DNA of 64,000 nucleotides from Nesterenkonia lutea (lineage in GTDB: Bacteria > Actinomycetota > Actinomycetes > Actinomycetales > Micrococcaceae): the NCBI RefSeq assembly GCF_014873955.1, contig NZ_JADBED010000001.1, forward strand, positions 2,728,001 through 2,792,000. Reading direction: 5' to 3'. Shown piece by piece: positions 45,374 to 53,576 of this stretch. The position numbers and the translations under genes are program-made. Under the pieces are notes generated by a model. It saw nothing but the letters and a program-made list of their open reading frames with translations. It ran no database searches and was not told the DNA's origin. Position 1 is the stretch's first letter, and the number at the start of each line of letters is the position of its first letter.

Positions 45374-47076
45374 TGACCGCTGTTCAGCACAACGAAGGTG
45401 CGGCCTCCGCCGCCGAACCCGCCGTCGACATCCGTGATCTGCGCATCAGCTTCGCCACCGACGGCGAGCCGGTCAGCGCCGTGGACGGGGTTTCGCTGCA
45501 CGTGCAGCCCGGCGAGGTGCTGGCGATCGTCGGCGAGTCCGGGTCCGGAAAGACCGTGACCGCCAAATCCATCCTCGGTCTGCTGCCCGACAACGCCACT
45601 GTCTCCGGTGCCGTGGTGCTTCAGGGCAACGACGTCGTCCAGCTCTCCGGCGCGCAGCTGCGCCAGGTCAGGGGCCGCGACGTGGCGATGGTCTTCCAGG
45701 AGGCCTCCACCGCGCTGAACCCGGTCTATACGGTCGGCTGGCAGATCGCCGAGGGCCTGCGCGCCCACGGCAAGTACTCCAAGAAGCAGGCGAGGGAACG
45801 CGCCGTCGAGATCCTCGGCACGGTCGGCATCCCCGACCCGGAGAAGCGGGTCGACCAGTACCCCCACCAGTTCTCCGGCGGACAGAAGCAGCGCGTCGTG
45901 ATCGCCATGGCGCTGGCGCTGGGTTCCAAGGTCATCGTGGCCGATGAGCCCACCACGGCTCTGGACGTCACCGTGCAGGCTGAGATCCTGGACCTGCTGC
46001 GCCGGGTCCGTGATGACTTCGGCCGCGCCATCGTGCTCATCACCCACAACATGGGTGTGGTCGCAGACCTCGCCGACCGCGTCGCCGTGATGTACCGCGG
46101 TGAGGTGGTCGAGGAGGCCGATGTCCGCGACCTGTTCGCGAACCCCCAGCATGAATACACCCAGCATCTGCTCGGCGCCGTGCCGCGGCTCGGTGCCCAC
46201 ACCGCCTATAAGGTCACCGCTGAAGCGGGCCCGGGCGAGCCCGCGGCTCCGCTGGTCCAGGCCCGGGATCTGGAGATCGTCTACCCGGGCCGACTGGGTC
46301 GATCGGGGTTCCGCGCCGTCGGCGGGGTGAACTTCACGATCTCCCCCGGCGAGGTGCTCGGGCTGGTCGGGGAATCCGGGTCCGGCAAGACCACCATCGG
46401 CCGGGCTATCGTCGGGCTGACCCGCGCCACCGGAGGATCGCTGAGCGTGCTCGGCCACGAGATGGTGGGCTTCAAGGAGCGCACCTTCCGTCCGCTGCGC
46501 TCCCGGGTCGGATTCGTCTTCCAGGATCCCGCCACCAGCTTCAACCCGCTGCTGACCGTGGGGGAGGCCATCGCGGAGCCGCTGCTGATCCACGGCGAGG
46601 CCACTGATGCCGCCGGGACCAGGGCCCGGGTCAACGAGCTTCTCGACTCGGTGCACCTGCCCACGCACTATGGGCAACGCTACCCGCATGAGCTCTCCGG
46701 AGGTCAGCGCCAGCGTGCCAGCCTGGCCCGCGCACTCGCGCTGGACCCGGAGCTGCTGGTGGCCGATGAGCCGACCTCGGCGCTGGATGTCTCGGTGCAG
46801 GCGCGAGTGCTGGAGGTCTTCAGCGAGCTGCAGGAGAGACGCGGATTCGCCACCTTGTTCATCAGCCACGACCTGGCCGTGGTGGGGATGCTCTCTGACC
46901 ACATCGGGGTGCTCTACCGCGGCGAACTCGTGGAGCACGGGACCGGCAGACAGGTCCTGACCGACCCGCAGCACCCCTATACGCAGCGTCTGCTGGCCTC
47001 GGTTCCGGTGCCGGACCCGGTGGAGCAGCAGCAGCGCCGCGAGGCCCTGGCCGCCCATCGCGCAGCGGAGGGCTGA
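45373..47076 (+). CDS. Fused double ATPase of the peptide ABC transporter (DppD-DppF type)
   Basis: The 567-residue protein has two complete ABC domains. The first has GESGSGKTVTAKSILG, FSGGQKQRVVIAMAL and VIVADEPTTALDV; the second has GESGSGKTTIGRAIV, LSGGQRQRASLARAL and LLVADEPTSALDV. A linker near 275-295 separates them. Both energise the DppBC channel. ATG 45373 overlaps the DppC stop; AAGGGAG is 8 nt upstream. Confidence 0.92.
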   Translation: MTAVQHNEGAASAAEPAVDIRDLRISFATDGEPVSAVDGVSLHVQPGEVLAIVGESGSGKTVTAKSILGLLPDNATVSGAVVLQGNDVVQLSGAQLRQVRGRDVAMVFQEASTALNPVYTVGWQIAEGLRAHGKYSKKQARERAVEILGTVGIPDPEKRVDQYPHQFSGGQKQRVVIAMALALGSKVIVADEPTTALDVTVQAEILDLLRRVRDDFGRAIVLITHNMGVVADLADRVAVMYRGEVVEEADVRDLFANPQHEYTQHLLGAVPRLGAHTAYKVTAEAGPGEPAAPLVQARDLEIVYPGRLGRSGFRAVGGVNFTISPGEVLGLVGESGSGKTTIGRAIVGLTRATGGSLSVLGHEMVGFKERTFRPLRSRVGFVFQDPATSFNPLLTVGEAIAEPLLIHGEATDAAGTRARVNELLDSVHLPTHYGQRYPHELSGGQRQRASLARALALDPELLVADEPTSALDVSVQARVLEVFSELQERRGFATLFISHDLAVVGMLSDHIGVLYRGELVEHGTGRQVLTDPQHPYTQRLLASVPVPDPVEQQQRREALAAHRAAEG

Positions 47077-47126
47077 GCAGCTTCGCCGCCCTGCGGCCGC
47101 CCTGCGGCTGCCCGGTGGCGCATCCG

Positions 47127-47879
47127 TCAGCGGGTGAGCCGTCGAATCCCCTCGAGGACCGCGGCGTGCACACGGGCATCGCCGAGCGGCCGGAAGTGCC
47201 CGCGCGTCTGAAGCTGGATGTTGTGGGCGCCCTCGAGGCGGCTTCCGCCCGGGATGTGCGGGTCGAACTGCCCGTAGATCGAGACGATGTGCCGGTCCAC
47301 GTCCCGGCTGGCGCTCAGCTCGACGAGTTCTGGGGAGCGTGGAAGGAACACCCGGATGGCGGGAAGCGGCAGCAGGCGAGCCAGCGGGGACCCCTCAAAA
47401 GGGGTGTTGAGCGCGACCATCCCCTGCAGCGCCCCGGCCTCGTTGTGGTGGGCGAGCAGGAGCTTGCCGATGAGCCCTCCCTTGCTGTGCGCCACGAGCA
47501 CGCAGCGGCTGACCCCCTCTCGGCGGATGTACTCGTTCACCAGCTCTGCCATGTCCGCAATGGTGCCGCCGTTGTAGCCGAGGTCGAGGACCGCGTGCAC
47601 ATCGAAGCCGCGCTCCCGGAGCGTGTCGGCCAACGGACGCATGAAGGACCAGGTCTCGTAGATCCCAGGCAGGAGCACGATCGCGGGCTCCGTCGAGTCC
47701 GGTCGGCGATACCGCTGCGGATCGGGTCGGCGCACCAAGCCTGAGGCCTGGCGATGCAGCGCGTAGGCATAGTCGCGGACCCAGGCCTCGAGGTTGACCC
47801 CCGCCTCGGCGAGCGTCGCGGACAGGGGCCTTGACCTCTCGCAGGCGGGGCTGCGGTGGCGCTTCCTCCGGCCGATCAT
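47127..47879 (-). CDS. Alpha/beta hydrolase, lipase-like
   Basis: The 250-residue protein has the oxyanion strand IVLLPGIYETWSFMRPLAD, the nucleophile elbow LVAHSKGGLIG (Ser in HSKG) and a late His in LQTRGHFRPLG. It resembles actinobacterial esterases or lipases acting on hydrophobic esters. It overlaps the next hydrolase gene by 4 bp (ATGA), and GGAGG lies 10 nt before ATG 47879. Confidence 0.8.
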   Translation of the reverse strand: MIGRRKRHRSPACERSRPLSATLAEAGVNLEAWVRDYAYALHRQASGLVRRPDPQRYRRPDSTEPAIVLLPGIYETWSFMRPLADTLRERGFDVHAVLDLGYNGGTIADMAELVNEYIRREGVSRCVLVAHSKGGLIGKLLLAHHNEAGALQGMVALNTPFEGSPLARLLPLPAIRVFLPRSPELVELSASRDVDRHIVSIYGQFDPHIPGGSRLEGAHNIQLQTRGHFRPLGDARVHAAVLEGIRRLTR

Positions 47880-48685
47880 GTGTTCCGAGCCTCCGTGGAC
47901 GCATCGGGACGACGGCGCGCCAGCGACGTCAAGAACGGCATGCACGCTGCCGCGAGCTGCTCGGGCTGATTGTGCTGGAGCGCATGAGGACCCCCGGGGA
48001 CCTCCAGGAGGGCCGCGTTCGGCGCCAGGCGGACCAGCTCACGCACCCATGGAGCAGATGCGATCGGATCAAGCTCCCCGCGGATGACCAGGCCGGGGAT
48101 GGGGCAGCGCCGGATGGTGTCCTCCGTGTGATCGGCCAGCATGTACCGGGCAGTGCGCAGGTAACGCAGCGGACCCATCCGCAGGTAGTTGCGGAAGATC
48201 ACCGTGTTGCTGGAGAGGGGTTCGCTCGTGCTGTCCTTCAGCAGCCGGAGGCCCTGCCTGGGGAGGCTGCGGGCCCGCGGGTCCACAGTCGGTCCGACCA
48301 GCACGTATCCCGCGCTCAGCTCCGGATGGTCGGCGACGGCGTGGGCCACAATCTGGCACCCCATGGAATGGCCGATGAGCACCGGGGCGTCCAGTCCCAG
48401 CGCGACGACGATCTCTGTGACGATCCCGCCGAGTTCGGCGACGGTGAGCGCGCGGGCCGGATTGGGCGTTCCTCCGTAGCCCGGCAGGTCCACTGCGTAG
48501 ACATCATGGGTGGCCGCCATCACCTCGGCGAAGGGCAGGAAGTACTCTGCGGACATGCCGATGCCATGCACCAGCACGATCGGCGGACGCTGCGGGGCAA
48601 AGGTCCCGCGCACATCGACAGCATGGCCGCCGGCGTGCACGCGACGCATGGTCAGCGCGACAGAAGGTTCACTGGGCCGGGACAC
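47876..48685 (-). CDS. Alpha/beta hydrolase of the MhpC/epoxide-hydrolase-like group
   Basis: The 269-residue protein has VLVHGIGMSAEYFLPFAEVM, the nucleophile motif LIGHSMGCQIVAH, the acid in IRGELDPIASAP and the His in PGGPHALQHN, a full Ser-Asp-His set. GTG 48685 is 5 nt after AGGAGG; ATG 48688 is too close to it. It is translated with the downstream lipase-like gene. Substrate unknown. Confidence 0.83.
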   Translation of the reverse strand: MSRPSEPSVALTMRRVHAGGHAVDVRGTFAPQRPPIVLVHGIGMSAEYFLPFAEVMAATHDVYAVDLPGYGGTPNPARALTVAELGGIVTEIVVALGLDAPVLIGHSMGCQIVAHAVADHPELSAGYVLVGPTVDPRARSLPRQGLRLLKDSTSEPLSSNTVIFRNYLRMGPLRYLRTARYMLADHTEDTIRRCPIPGLVIRGELDPIASAPWVRELVRLAPNAALLEVPGGPHALQHNQPEQLAAACMPFLTSLARRRPDASTEARNT

Positions 48686-48800
48686 CATCGCCTCCTCGAG
48701 AATCGCTGCGCAGTCTGGACGCCGGGCAGGGCCTGGCCTGTCCACCAGGGCATCACGGCATCGATAGGCGGCCTACGCTACATGGTGCATCGGGACAGCC

Positions 48801-51038
48801 TCACGCCCGATCAGGCACCGGCGATTCTTCCTCCGTGCGCTTCGCGAGCTTCGAGGGCCACCAGACGGCGGGTCCGATGTCCCGCACCAGGGCGGGGACC
48901 AGCAGCGCTCTCACCAGGAACGTGTCCAGGAGCACGCCGAAGGCCACGATGAACGCGATCTGGGCGAGGAAGAGGATGGGGATCACGGAGAGCGCCGCGA
49001 ACGTCGCCGCGAGCACGACACCGGCCGAGGTGATGACGCCTCCGGTGACGGTCAGTCCGCGGATGACTCCGGAGCGGGTCCCGTGAGCCAGTGCTTCCTC
49101 TCTGACGCGTGTCATGAGGAAGATGTTGTAGTCGATGCCCAGGGCCACCAGGAACACGAAGCCGTAGAGGGGCACGGTGGGATCGGCCCCGGGAAAATCG
49201 AAGAGACCGTTGAACACCAGGGCCGAGACGCCCAGGGCTGTGCCGAAGGACAGCACGGTCGTCAGGACCAGCAGGACCGGTGCGAGGACCGAGCGCAGCA
49301 GCACCATGAGGATGACCAGGATGACGACCAGCACGATCGGGATGATGAGGTTCCGATCATGGATGGCGGCCTCGTTGGTGTCGAGCGCGGTGGCGGTGAC
49401 GCCGCCCACCAGCACGTCGGTCTCCGCTGAGGCATAGGTGCTCCGCAGGTCACGGACGGTGTCCTGGGCCTCTGCCGAGTCTGCCGGCGCGCTCAGTGTG
49501 GCCTGGAGCATGATGGACCCGTCGACCACGGCGGGATCCGGAGCAGGTGCGCCGGGGCCGTAGGCGCTGATGCCCTCGTCGTCGACCGGGGCCGAGCCGG
49601 CGTCGTCCTCGGTCACGGCGGTGACGCCGTCGACCCCTGGGTTCTCCAGAAGCACATCGGCGGTGTCCTGGAGGGAGTCCTCCGCCGTGACGACATATGC
49701 GGGACTGCCCGAGCCCTCCGGGAAGTGCTCGCCGAGGGCGACCTGTCCCTCGCGGGCCTCGGACTCTCCCAGCACCAGCTCCGACTGCGGCACCCCCTGG
49801 GCGTCGAGCTGAGTGAGGCCCAGCGCACCCACGAAGAGAAGCAGGGTCGTGGCGATCCAGATGCGGCGCGGCCGGCGCGCCACGAATCGTCCTGTTCGGG
49901 CCCAGACGCCGCGGTTCGGCACTCCGCCTTCAGCGGCGACGACCTCGGGTTCGAACCGAGGGCGGCGGGGCCAGAAGGCGGCCCGGCCGAAGGCGTAGAG
50001 GACCGCCGGGAGGAAGGTCAGCGCGGAGATCATGGCGAAGACGATGCCGATCGACGCGACGGGGCCCAGGGTGCTGTTCGACTTGAGGTCGCTCAGCAGC
50101 AGGCACAGCAGGCCGGCGATGACAGTGCCTCCGGAGGCAAGGATCGGTTCGAATGATCCCCGCAGCCCCTTCCAGGAGGCGGTCCATCTGTCTTCATGGA
50201 CCCGCAGCGCCTCCCGGTAGCGCGCGACGTACAGCAGCGAATAGTCGGTGGCCGCGCCGATGACCAGGATGAACAGGATGCCCTGGGTCTGCCCGCTGAG
50301 CAGGAGGATCTCCGCCTCGGCCAGCCACCAGACGGTCAGCAGCGAGACGGTGAGGGCGAACACGCTGGTCGCAAGCACCGCGATGGGCAGCAGCAGCGAC
50401 CGATACACGACGATCAGGATGAGGAAGACAGCGGCCAGGGAGACTGCGAGCAGCAGCCCGTCGATGCCGGCGAACCCGGCGGCGAGATCCGCGCTGAACC
50501 CGGCGGGTCCCGTGACGAAGACGTCCACATTCGAAAGCTCTGCGCTCAGCGTCTGCGACACCTCCTCGACGACGGCTCCGAGATCCTCCTCCGATCCGAT
50601 CGGGACGAAGGCCTGCACGGCGAATCCGTCCTCGGAGGGGATGGCCGGAGAGAGGTCATCCTGCACGCCGGGGACCTCAGGGAGCTGTGCGACGGCCTCC
50701 TCGATCTCCGTGGTCTCAGACTCGCTGAGCTGCGTGTCAGAGGTGACGACGACGACCGCGGGGACGGTGTCTGAGTCATTGAACTCGCCCAACAGCTCCT
50801 GCACCGTCGTCGCGTCCGCAGACTCGGGAAGATAGGTCGTCTGATCGTTGGAGGAGACCTCCGAGACCTTCCCGAAGTAGGGGCCGCCCACGGCGGCGCC
50901 CGCGAGCCAGACCAGGATGAGAACGGCCGGGAGGAACACCCGCAGCCACCGAGGGACGTGTCCCCGGGCGGAGCGACGGCCGCGGCGCGTGCCGGAAGCA
51001 CCGTCCTCGTCGAGAACATCCAACTCGCGCTGCGGCAT
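48801..51038 (-). CDS. MMPL/RND-family membrane exporter
   Basis: The 745-residue protein has twelve segments in two halves, each with one segment, a large extracytoplasmic domain and five segments. Typical stretches are GAATDYSLLYVARYREAL in the first half and GIDYNIFLMTRVREEAL in the second, carrying the Asp-Tyr proton relay of MMPL proteins. MmpL exporters move lipids or drugs by proton motive force. ATG 51038 has GAGGAGA 7 nt upstream. A divergent MarR gene and a long inverted repeat between them suggest drug-responsive control. Confidence 0.9.
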   Translation of the reverse strand: MPQRELDVLDEDGASGTRRGRRSARGHVPRWLRVFLPAVLILVWLAGAAVGGPYFGKVSEVSSNDQTTYLPESADATTVQELLGEFNDSDTVPAVVVVTSDTQLSESETTEIEEAVAQLPEVPGVQDDLSPAIPSEDGFAVQAFVPIGSEEDLGAVVEEVSQTLSAELSNVDVFVTGPAGFSADLAAGFAGIDGLLLAVSLAAVFLILIVVYRSLLLPIAVLATSVFALTVSLLTVWWLAEAEILLLSGQTQGILFILVIGAATDYSLLYVARYREALRVHEDRWTASWKGLRGSFEPILASGGTVIAGLLCLLLSDLKSNSTLGPVASIGIVFAMISALTFLPAVLYAFGRAAFWPRRPRFEPEVVAAEGGVPNRGVWARTGRFVARRPRRIWIATTLLLFVGALGLTQLDAQGVPQSELVLGESEAREGQVALGEHFPEGSGSPAYVVTAEDSLQDTADVLLENPGVDGVTAVTEDDAGSAPVDDEGISAYGPGAPAPDPAVVDGSIMLQATLSAPADSAEAQDTVRDLRSTYASAETDVLVGGVTATALDTNEAAIHDRNLIIPIVLVVILVILMVLLRSVLAPVLLVLTTVLSFGTALGVSALVFNGLFDFPGADPTVPLYGFVFLVALGIDYNIFLMTRVREEALAHGTRSGVIRGLTVTGGVITSAGVVLAATFAALSVIPILFLAQIAFIVAFGVLLDTFLVRALLVPALVRDIGPAVWWPSKLAKRTEEESPVPDRA

Positions 51039-51079
51039 CTCTGCTCTCCTCATCTGACGGGTCGTGTGGACCTGGAATA

Positions 51080-51116
51080 TACTGTCCTTGTGGATAAACT
51101 ACACCAAAGGATAGTA
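51080..51116. promoter_or_regulatory. Inverted repeat between mmpL and marR genes
   Basis: TACTGTCCTT (51080-51089) and AAGGATAGTA (51107-51116) are complementary at 9 of 10 positions around a 17-bp spacer, itself partly symmetric (GTGG...CACC). The site lies in the shared promoter region and is a likely MarR operator. Confidence 0.65.
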
Positions 51117-51143
51117 ACCTGCACTCGCGTCCCCGACGCGTCG

Positions 51144-51149
51144 TAAGGT
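51144..51149 (+). promoter_or_regulatory. Leaderless -10 box (TAAGGT) for marR
   Basis: TAAGGT is 7 nt before ATG 51157 and overlaps an alternative GTG at 51148, which is thereby excluded. Confidence 0.6.
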
Positions 51150-51156
51150 GGGCAGC

Positions 51157-51750
51157 ATGGCAGCACCAGAAGCAGGGTCCGATTCCGTAGCAGATCACCT
51201 GTATGAGGTGGACGCCGCGGACCCGCAGCACCAGCTTGTCGATCGCTCCGGCGTCCCCGCCGAGGACACCGCCCAGATCGGTCGACTCATGCGGGCGCTG
51301 TCTGAGCTTCGTGCGGCCGAGGAGCGCCTCTCAGAGGCTTCGCAGCAATACATGAAGCTCAGCCAGCAGGACATGCGAGCGATCCACTATCTGATCGTGG
51401 CGGACCACCGCGGGACCATGGTGACCCCGGGCATGCTCGCCGCCCACCTGGAGATCTCCGCGGCATCGACCACCAAGCTCCTCAATCGCCTGGAGAGCGG
51501 CGGCCACATCACCCGGGAAGTGCATCACTCCGATCGTCGCGCCTTCATCCTGCGGGTGACGCCAGAGACCGCGAAGACCGCGATGGACACGGTCGGGCGT
51601 CAACAGGCCAAGCGGTTCCATTCGGCAGCACGGCTGAGCGCGGGCGAGCGAGATGTCGTGATCGGATTTCTCCAGGACATGACGCAGCAGCTCTCACTGG
51701 AGGGTGTTGACTGGGCGAAGGTGGGCGAGGAGCCCGCTGAACCCCGCTGA
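51157..51750 (+). CDS. MarR-family regulator divergent from the MMPL exporter
   Basis: The 197-residue protein has a MarR winged helix: LSQQDMRAIHYLIVADHRG, LEISAASTTKLLNRLESGGH and the wing SDRRAFILRVTPE. It probably represses the mmpL gene and itself, released by a pump substrate. The C-terminal end runs into a 10-bp repeat. Confidence 0.88.
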   Translation: MAAPEAGSDSVADHLYEVDAADPQHQLVDRSGVPAEDTAQIGRLMRALSELRAAEERLSEASQQYMKLSQQDMRAIHYLIVADHRGTMVTPGMLAAHLEISAASTTKLLNRLESGGHITREVHHSDRRAFILRVTPETAKTAMDTVGRQQAKRFHSAARLSAGERDVVIGFLQDMTQQLSLEGVDWAKVGEEPAEPR

Positions 51751-51780
51751 ACCCACCTGAACCGCACTGAACCGCACCGA
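51731..51780 (+). repeat. 10-bp tandem repeat over the marR stop
   Basis: Five successive 10-base blocks of the form ACC-N-C-N-CTGA (last one CCGA) run in exact 10-bp register. The second contains the TGA stop. Confidence 0.8.
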
Positions 51781-51816
51781 ACCCACAGCGTCACACCTTC
51801 ACACCCTCCCGCTGGG

Positions 51817-51826
51817 CGATATATCG
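51817..51826. promoter_or_regulatory. CGATATATCG palindrome, stranded former operator of padR
   Basis: The exact palindrome CGATATATCG followed by TTTACT looks like a regulator site plus -10 box. With the IS481 copy removed it would lie 60 bp before the padR start codon; now 1.1 kb separates them. Confidence 0.4.
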
Positions 51827-51860
51827 TTTACTCCAGCCTGACCCACCGCGGGTGCGGCGC

Positions 51861-52847
51861 CTAGGTGTACTGACCTGACAGGTTAATCAATCTGGTGATG
51901 GGAGCCTTGTTCCCGCAGGCGGTGTGGGGCCGGTGATGATTATATTCGTGGAGCCATCCCGCAAGGTCATCCCGGCGCTGTGTCTCGCTGGTATAACAAC
52001 GCGCATAACCCCACCCATCAGCCAGGGTGCGATGGAATCGTTCGATCTTGCCGTTGGTCTGTGGCCGGCGAGGCCGAGTCCGGCAGTGCCGGATGCCGAG
52101 TTCGATACATGTGTCTCGCCACAGGTGTGAGACGTAGGCCGAACCGTTGTCTGAGAGAACCCTTCGGGTGGTGACCCCGCGCTCGGCGAACCACGTCACG
52201 GCCCGTTTCAGCACCGCGGTGGCCGTGGCGGCGGTCTCGTCATCGTGGACCTCGGCGTAGGCCACCCGGGAGTGGTCATCGATCACCGTATGCACGAAGG
52301 CGTACCCCATTTTGGGGTTGCGATACTGATTCTTCGGCTTTCCCAGGGTCGCGGCCCGGTTCCGTCCACCCTGGGAGCGACCTACGAAGCGCCAGCCGCC
52401 GCCGTCGGGGATGTTGCCGAGCTTCTTGACATCTACGTGGAGCAGATCCCCGGGTGCAGCGTGTTCGTAGCGGCGAACGGGCTCACCGGTGGCCCGGTCC
52501 ACATGGGCGAGCCGATGCAGCCCGCACCGAGTCAGCACCCGGTGAGCGGTCGAGGGAGCGACCCCGGTCGCGGCGGCGAGCTGGACCGGACCGACCCGCT
52601 TACGAAGCCGCAGCGACACGATCCGCTTCGTCACCGCAGGCGGGGTCTTTGCCGGCATGCGGTCTGGACGGCTGGAGCGATCGGCCATCGGCTCCCCGGC
52701 TGCGTACCGGTCCGCCCAGCGCTTCACGGTCGGCCAGGCGCATTGAAACCGTGCCGCGACTTCGGAGATCGGGACGCCTCGATCGATGACCAGCTGGGCG
52801 ACCTTCAGGCGGTGACGCGGAGTCAGAGCAGCGTTAGCGTGGGACAT
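51861..52847 (-). CDS. IS481-family transposase (copy 1)
   Basis: The 328-residue protein has an N-terminal helix-turn-helix region (LKVAQLVIDRGVPISEVAAR, RFQCAWPTVKRWADRY) and an rve-type catalytic core with Asp in LLHVDVKKLG, Asp in VIDDHSRVAYAEV and Glu in NGKIERFHRTLADGWG. The reading frame crosses the terminal repeat, so the last codon and TAG stop come from the duplicated target CCTAGG. It matches copy 2 residue for residue except the last, target-encoded one (Thr here, Asn there). Confidence 0.95.
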   Translation of the reverse strand: MSHANAALTPRHRLKVAQLVIDRGVPISEVAARFQCAWPTVKRWADRYAAGEPMADRSSRPDRMPAKTPPAVTKRIVSLRLRKRVGPVQLAAATGVAPSTAHRVLTRCGLHRLAHVDRATGEPVRRYEHAAPGDLLHVDVKKLGNIPDGGGWRFVGRSQGGRNRAATLGKPKNQYRNPKMGYAFVHTVIDDHSRVAYAEVHDDETAATATAVLKRAVTWFAERGVTTRRVLSDNGSAYVSHLWRDTCIELGIRHCRTRPRRPQTNGKIERFHRTLADGWGYARCYTSETQRRDDLAGWLHEYNHHRPHTACGNKAPITRLINLSGQYT

Positions 52848-52968
52848 GGGAGCCTCCTGTGCGTGAGCGGATACTTAGGCAGTTCCACTCCACCGCAGGA
52901 GGCTCTCTTTGTGCCAGGGTTCAGATCAGCGGATCACACAGAGTTAACCAACGTCCCCGGTCAGTACA
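51866..52968 (-). mobile_element. IS481-family insertion sequence, copy 1 (1103 bp)
   Basis: Both ends carry TGTACTGACC as 10-bp perfect terminal repeats. It is flanked by the direct duplication CCTAGG (51860-51865 and 52969-52974), fitting the NCTAGN preference of IS481. It stands immediately before the ribosome site of padR and on the opposite strand to it. Confidence 0.95.
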
Positions 52969-52982
52969 CCTAGGAGGTTGTC

Positions 52983-53558
52983 ATGACTGGAACACCCCAC
53001 TCACACGCACGAGGCATCTTCGGCGATTTTCCGCCAGCGATGGGCGGATCCCCAGGCGATATCTGGGAGGCGCTGGACCAGCTGCGTGGCGCCTTCAAGC
53101 CGAGAGCGGCCCCGCGAGCCAGCCGCGGCGACGTTCGCACAGCGGTTCTCACTCTGCTGGCCGAGCGGTCTATGCACGGCTATCAGATCATCAATGAGAT
53201 CGAGCAGCGCAGCGGCGGAGCCTGGAAGCCCAGCCCGGGCTCGGTGTACCCGACCCTGCAGCTCTTGGCCGATGAAGGACTGATCCAGGCCGAAGAAGAG
53301 GGCGGCCGCAAGACGTATTCGCTGACTCCGGAAGGCCGTGCGGCAGCAGCTGCGACCTCGACGGATCAGATGCCTGCCCAGTGGCAAGGCGGTGAGCCTC
53401 GCGGCCACTCAGTGCGAAGCTTGTCCAAGGCCGGCATGGAACTGGCTCAGGCGGCGGCACAGGTCGGCCGTTCCGGGACCCCTGAACAGATCAAGCAGGC
53501 GGAGAAGGAGCTGGACCAGGTGCGCCGCAGGCTGTATTCCATCCTCGCCCAGGACTGA
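52983..53558 (+). CDS. PadR-family regulator
   Basis: The 191-residue protein has a polar N-terminus and the PadR winged helix at about 48-120: VLTLLAERSMHGYQIINEIE, PSPGSVYPTLQLLADEGLI and RKTYSLTPEGRAA. AGGAGG 7 nt before ATG survives right beside the IS481 insertion. It is followed after 18 bp by the ABC1-kinase gene, so both form an operon; it may sense a membrane-active compound, by family. Its old promoter appears cut off by the insertion. Confidence 0.9.
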   Translation: MTGTPHSHARGIFGDFPPAMGGSPGDIWEALDQLRGAFKPRAAPRASRGDVRTAVLTLLAERSMHGYQIINEIEQRSGGAWKPSPGSVYPTLQLLADEGLIQAEEEGGRKTYSLTPEGRAAAAATSTDQMPAQWQGGEPRGHSVRSLSKAGMELAQAAAQVGRSGTPEQIKQAEKELDQVRRRLYSILAQD

Positions 53559-53576
53559 ACGGCATGCCTGCAGCAG

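Noticed and set aside
45166..47058. A 630-residue reverse-strand frame opposite the double ATPase gene
   Set aside because: Antisense shadow of a gene with complete ABC motifs; no family similarity of its own.
47087..47108. Tandem GCCGCCCTGCG repeat as a regulatory element
   Set aside because: Two copies of 11 bp in GC-rich intergenic DNA between convergent genes; too short to support a role.
52245..52973. Forward-strand frame opposite the IS481 transposase as a second element protein
   Set aside because: It is the antisense of the catalytic core and has no transposition-related motif; IS481 elements carry one gene.
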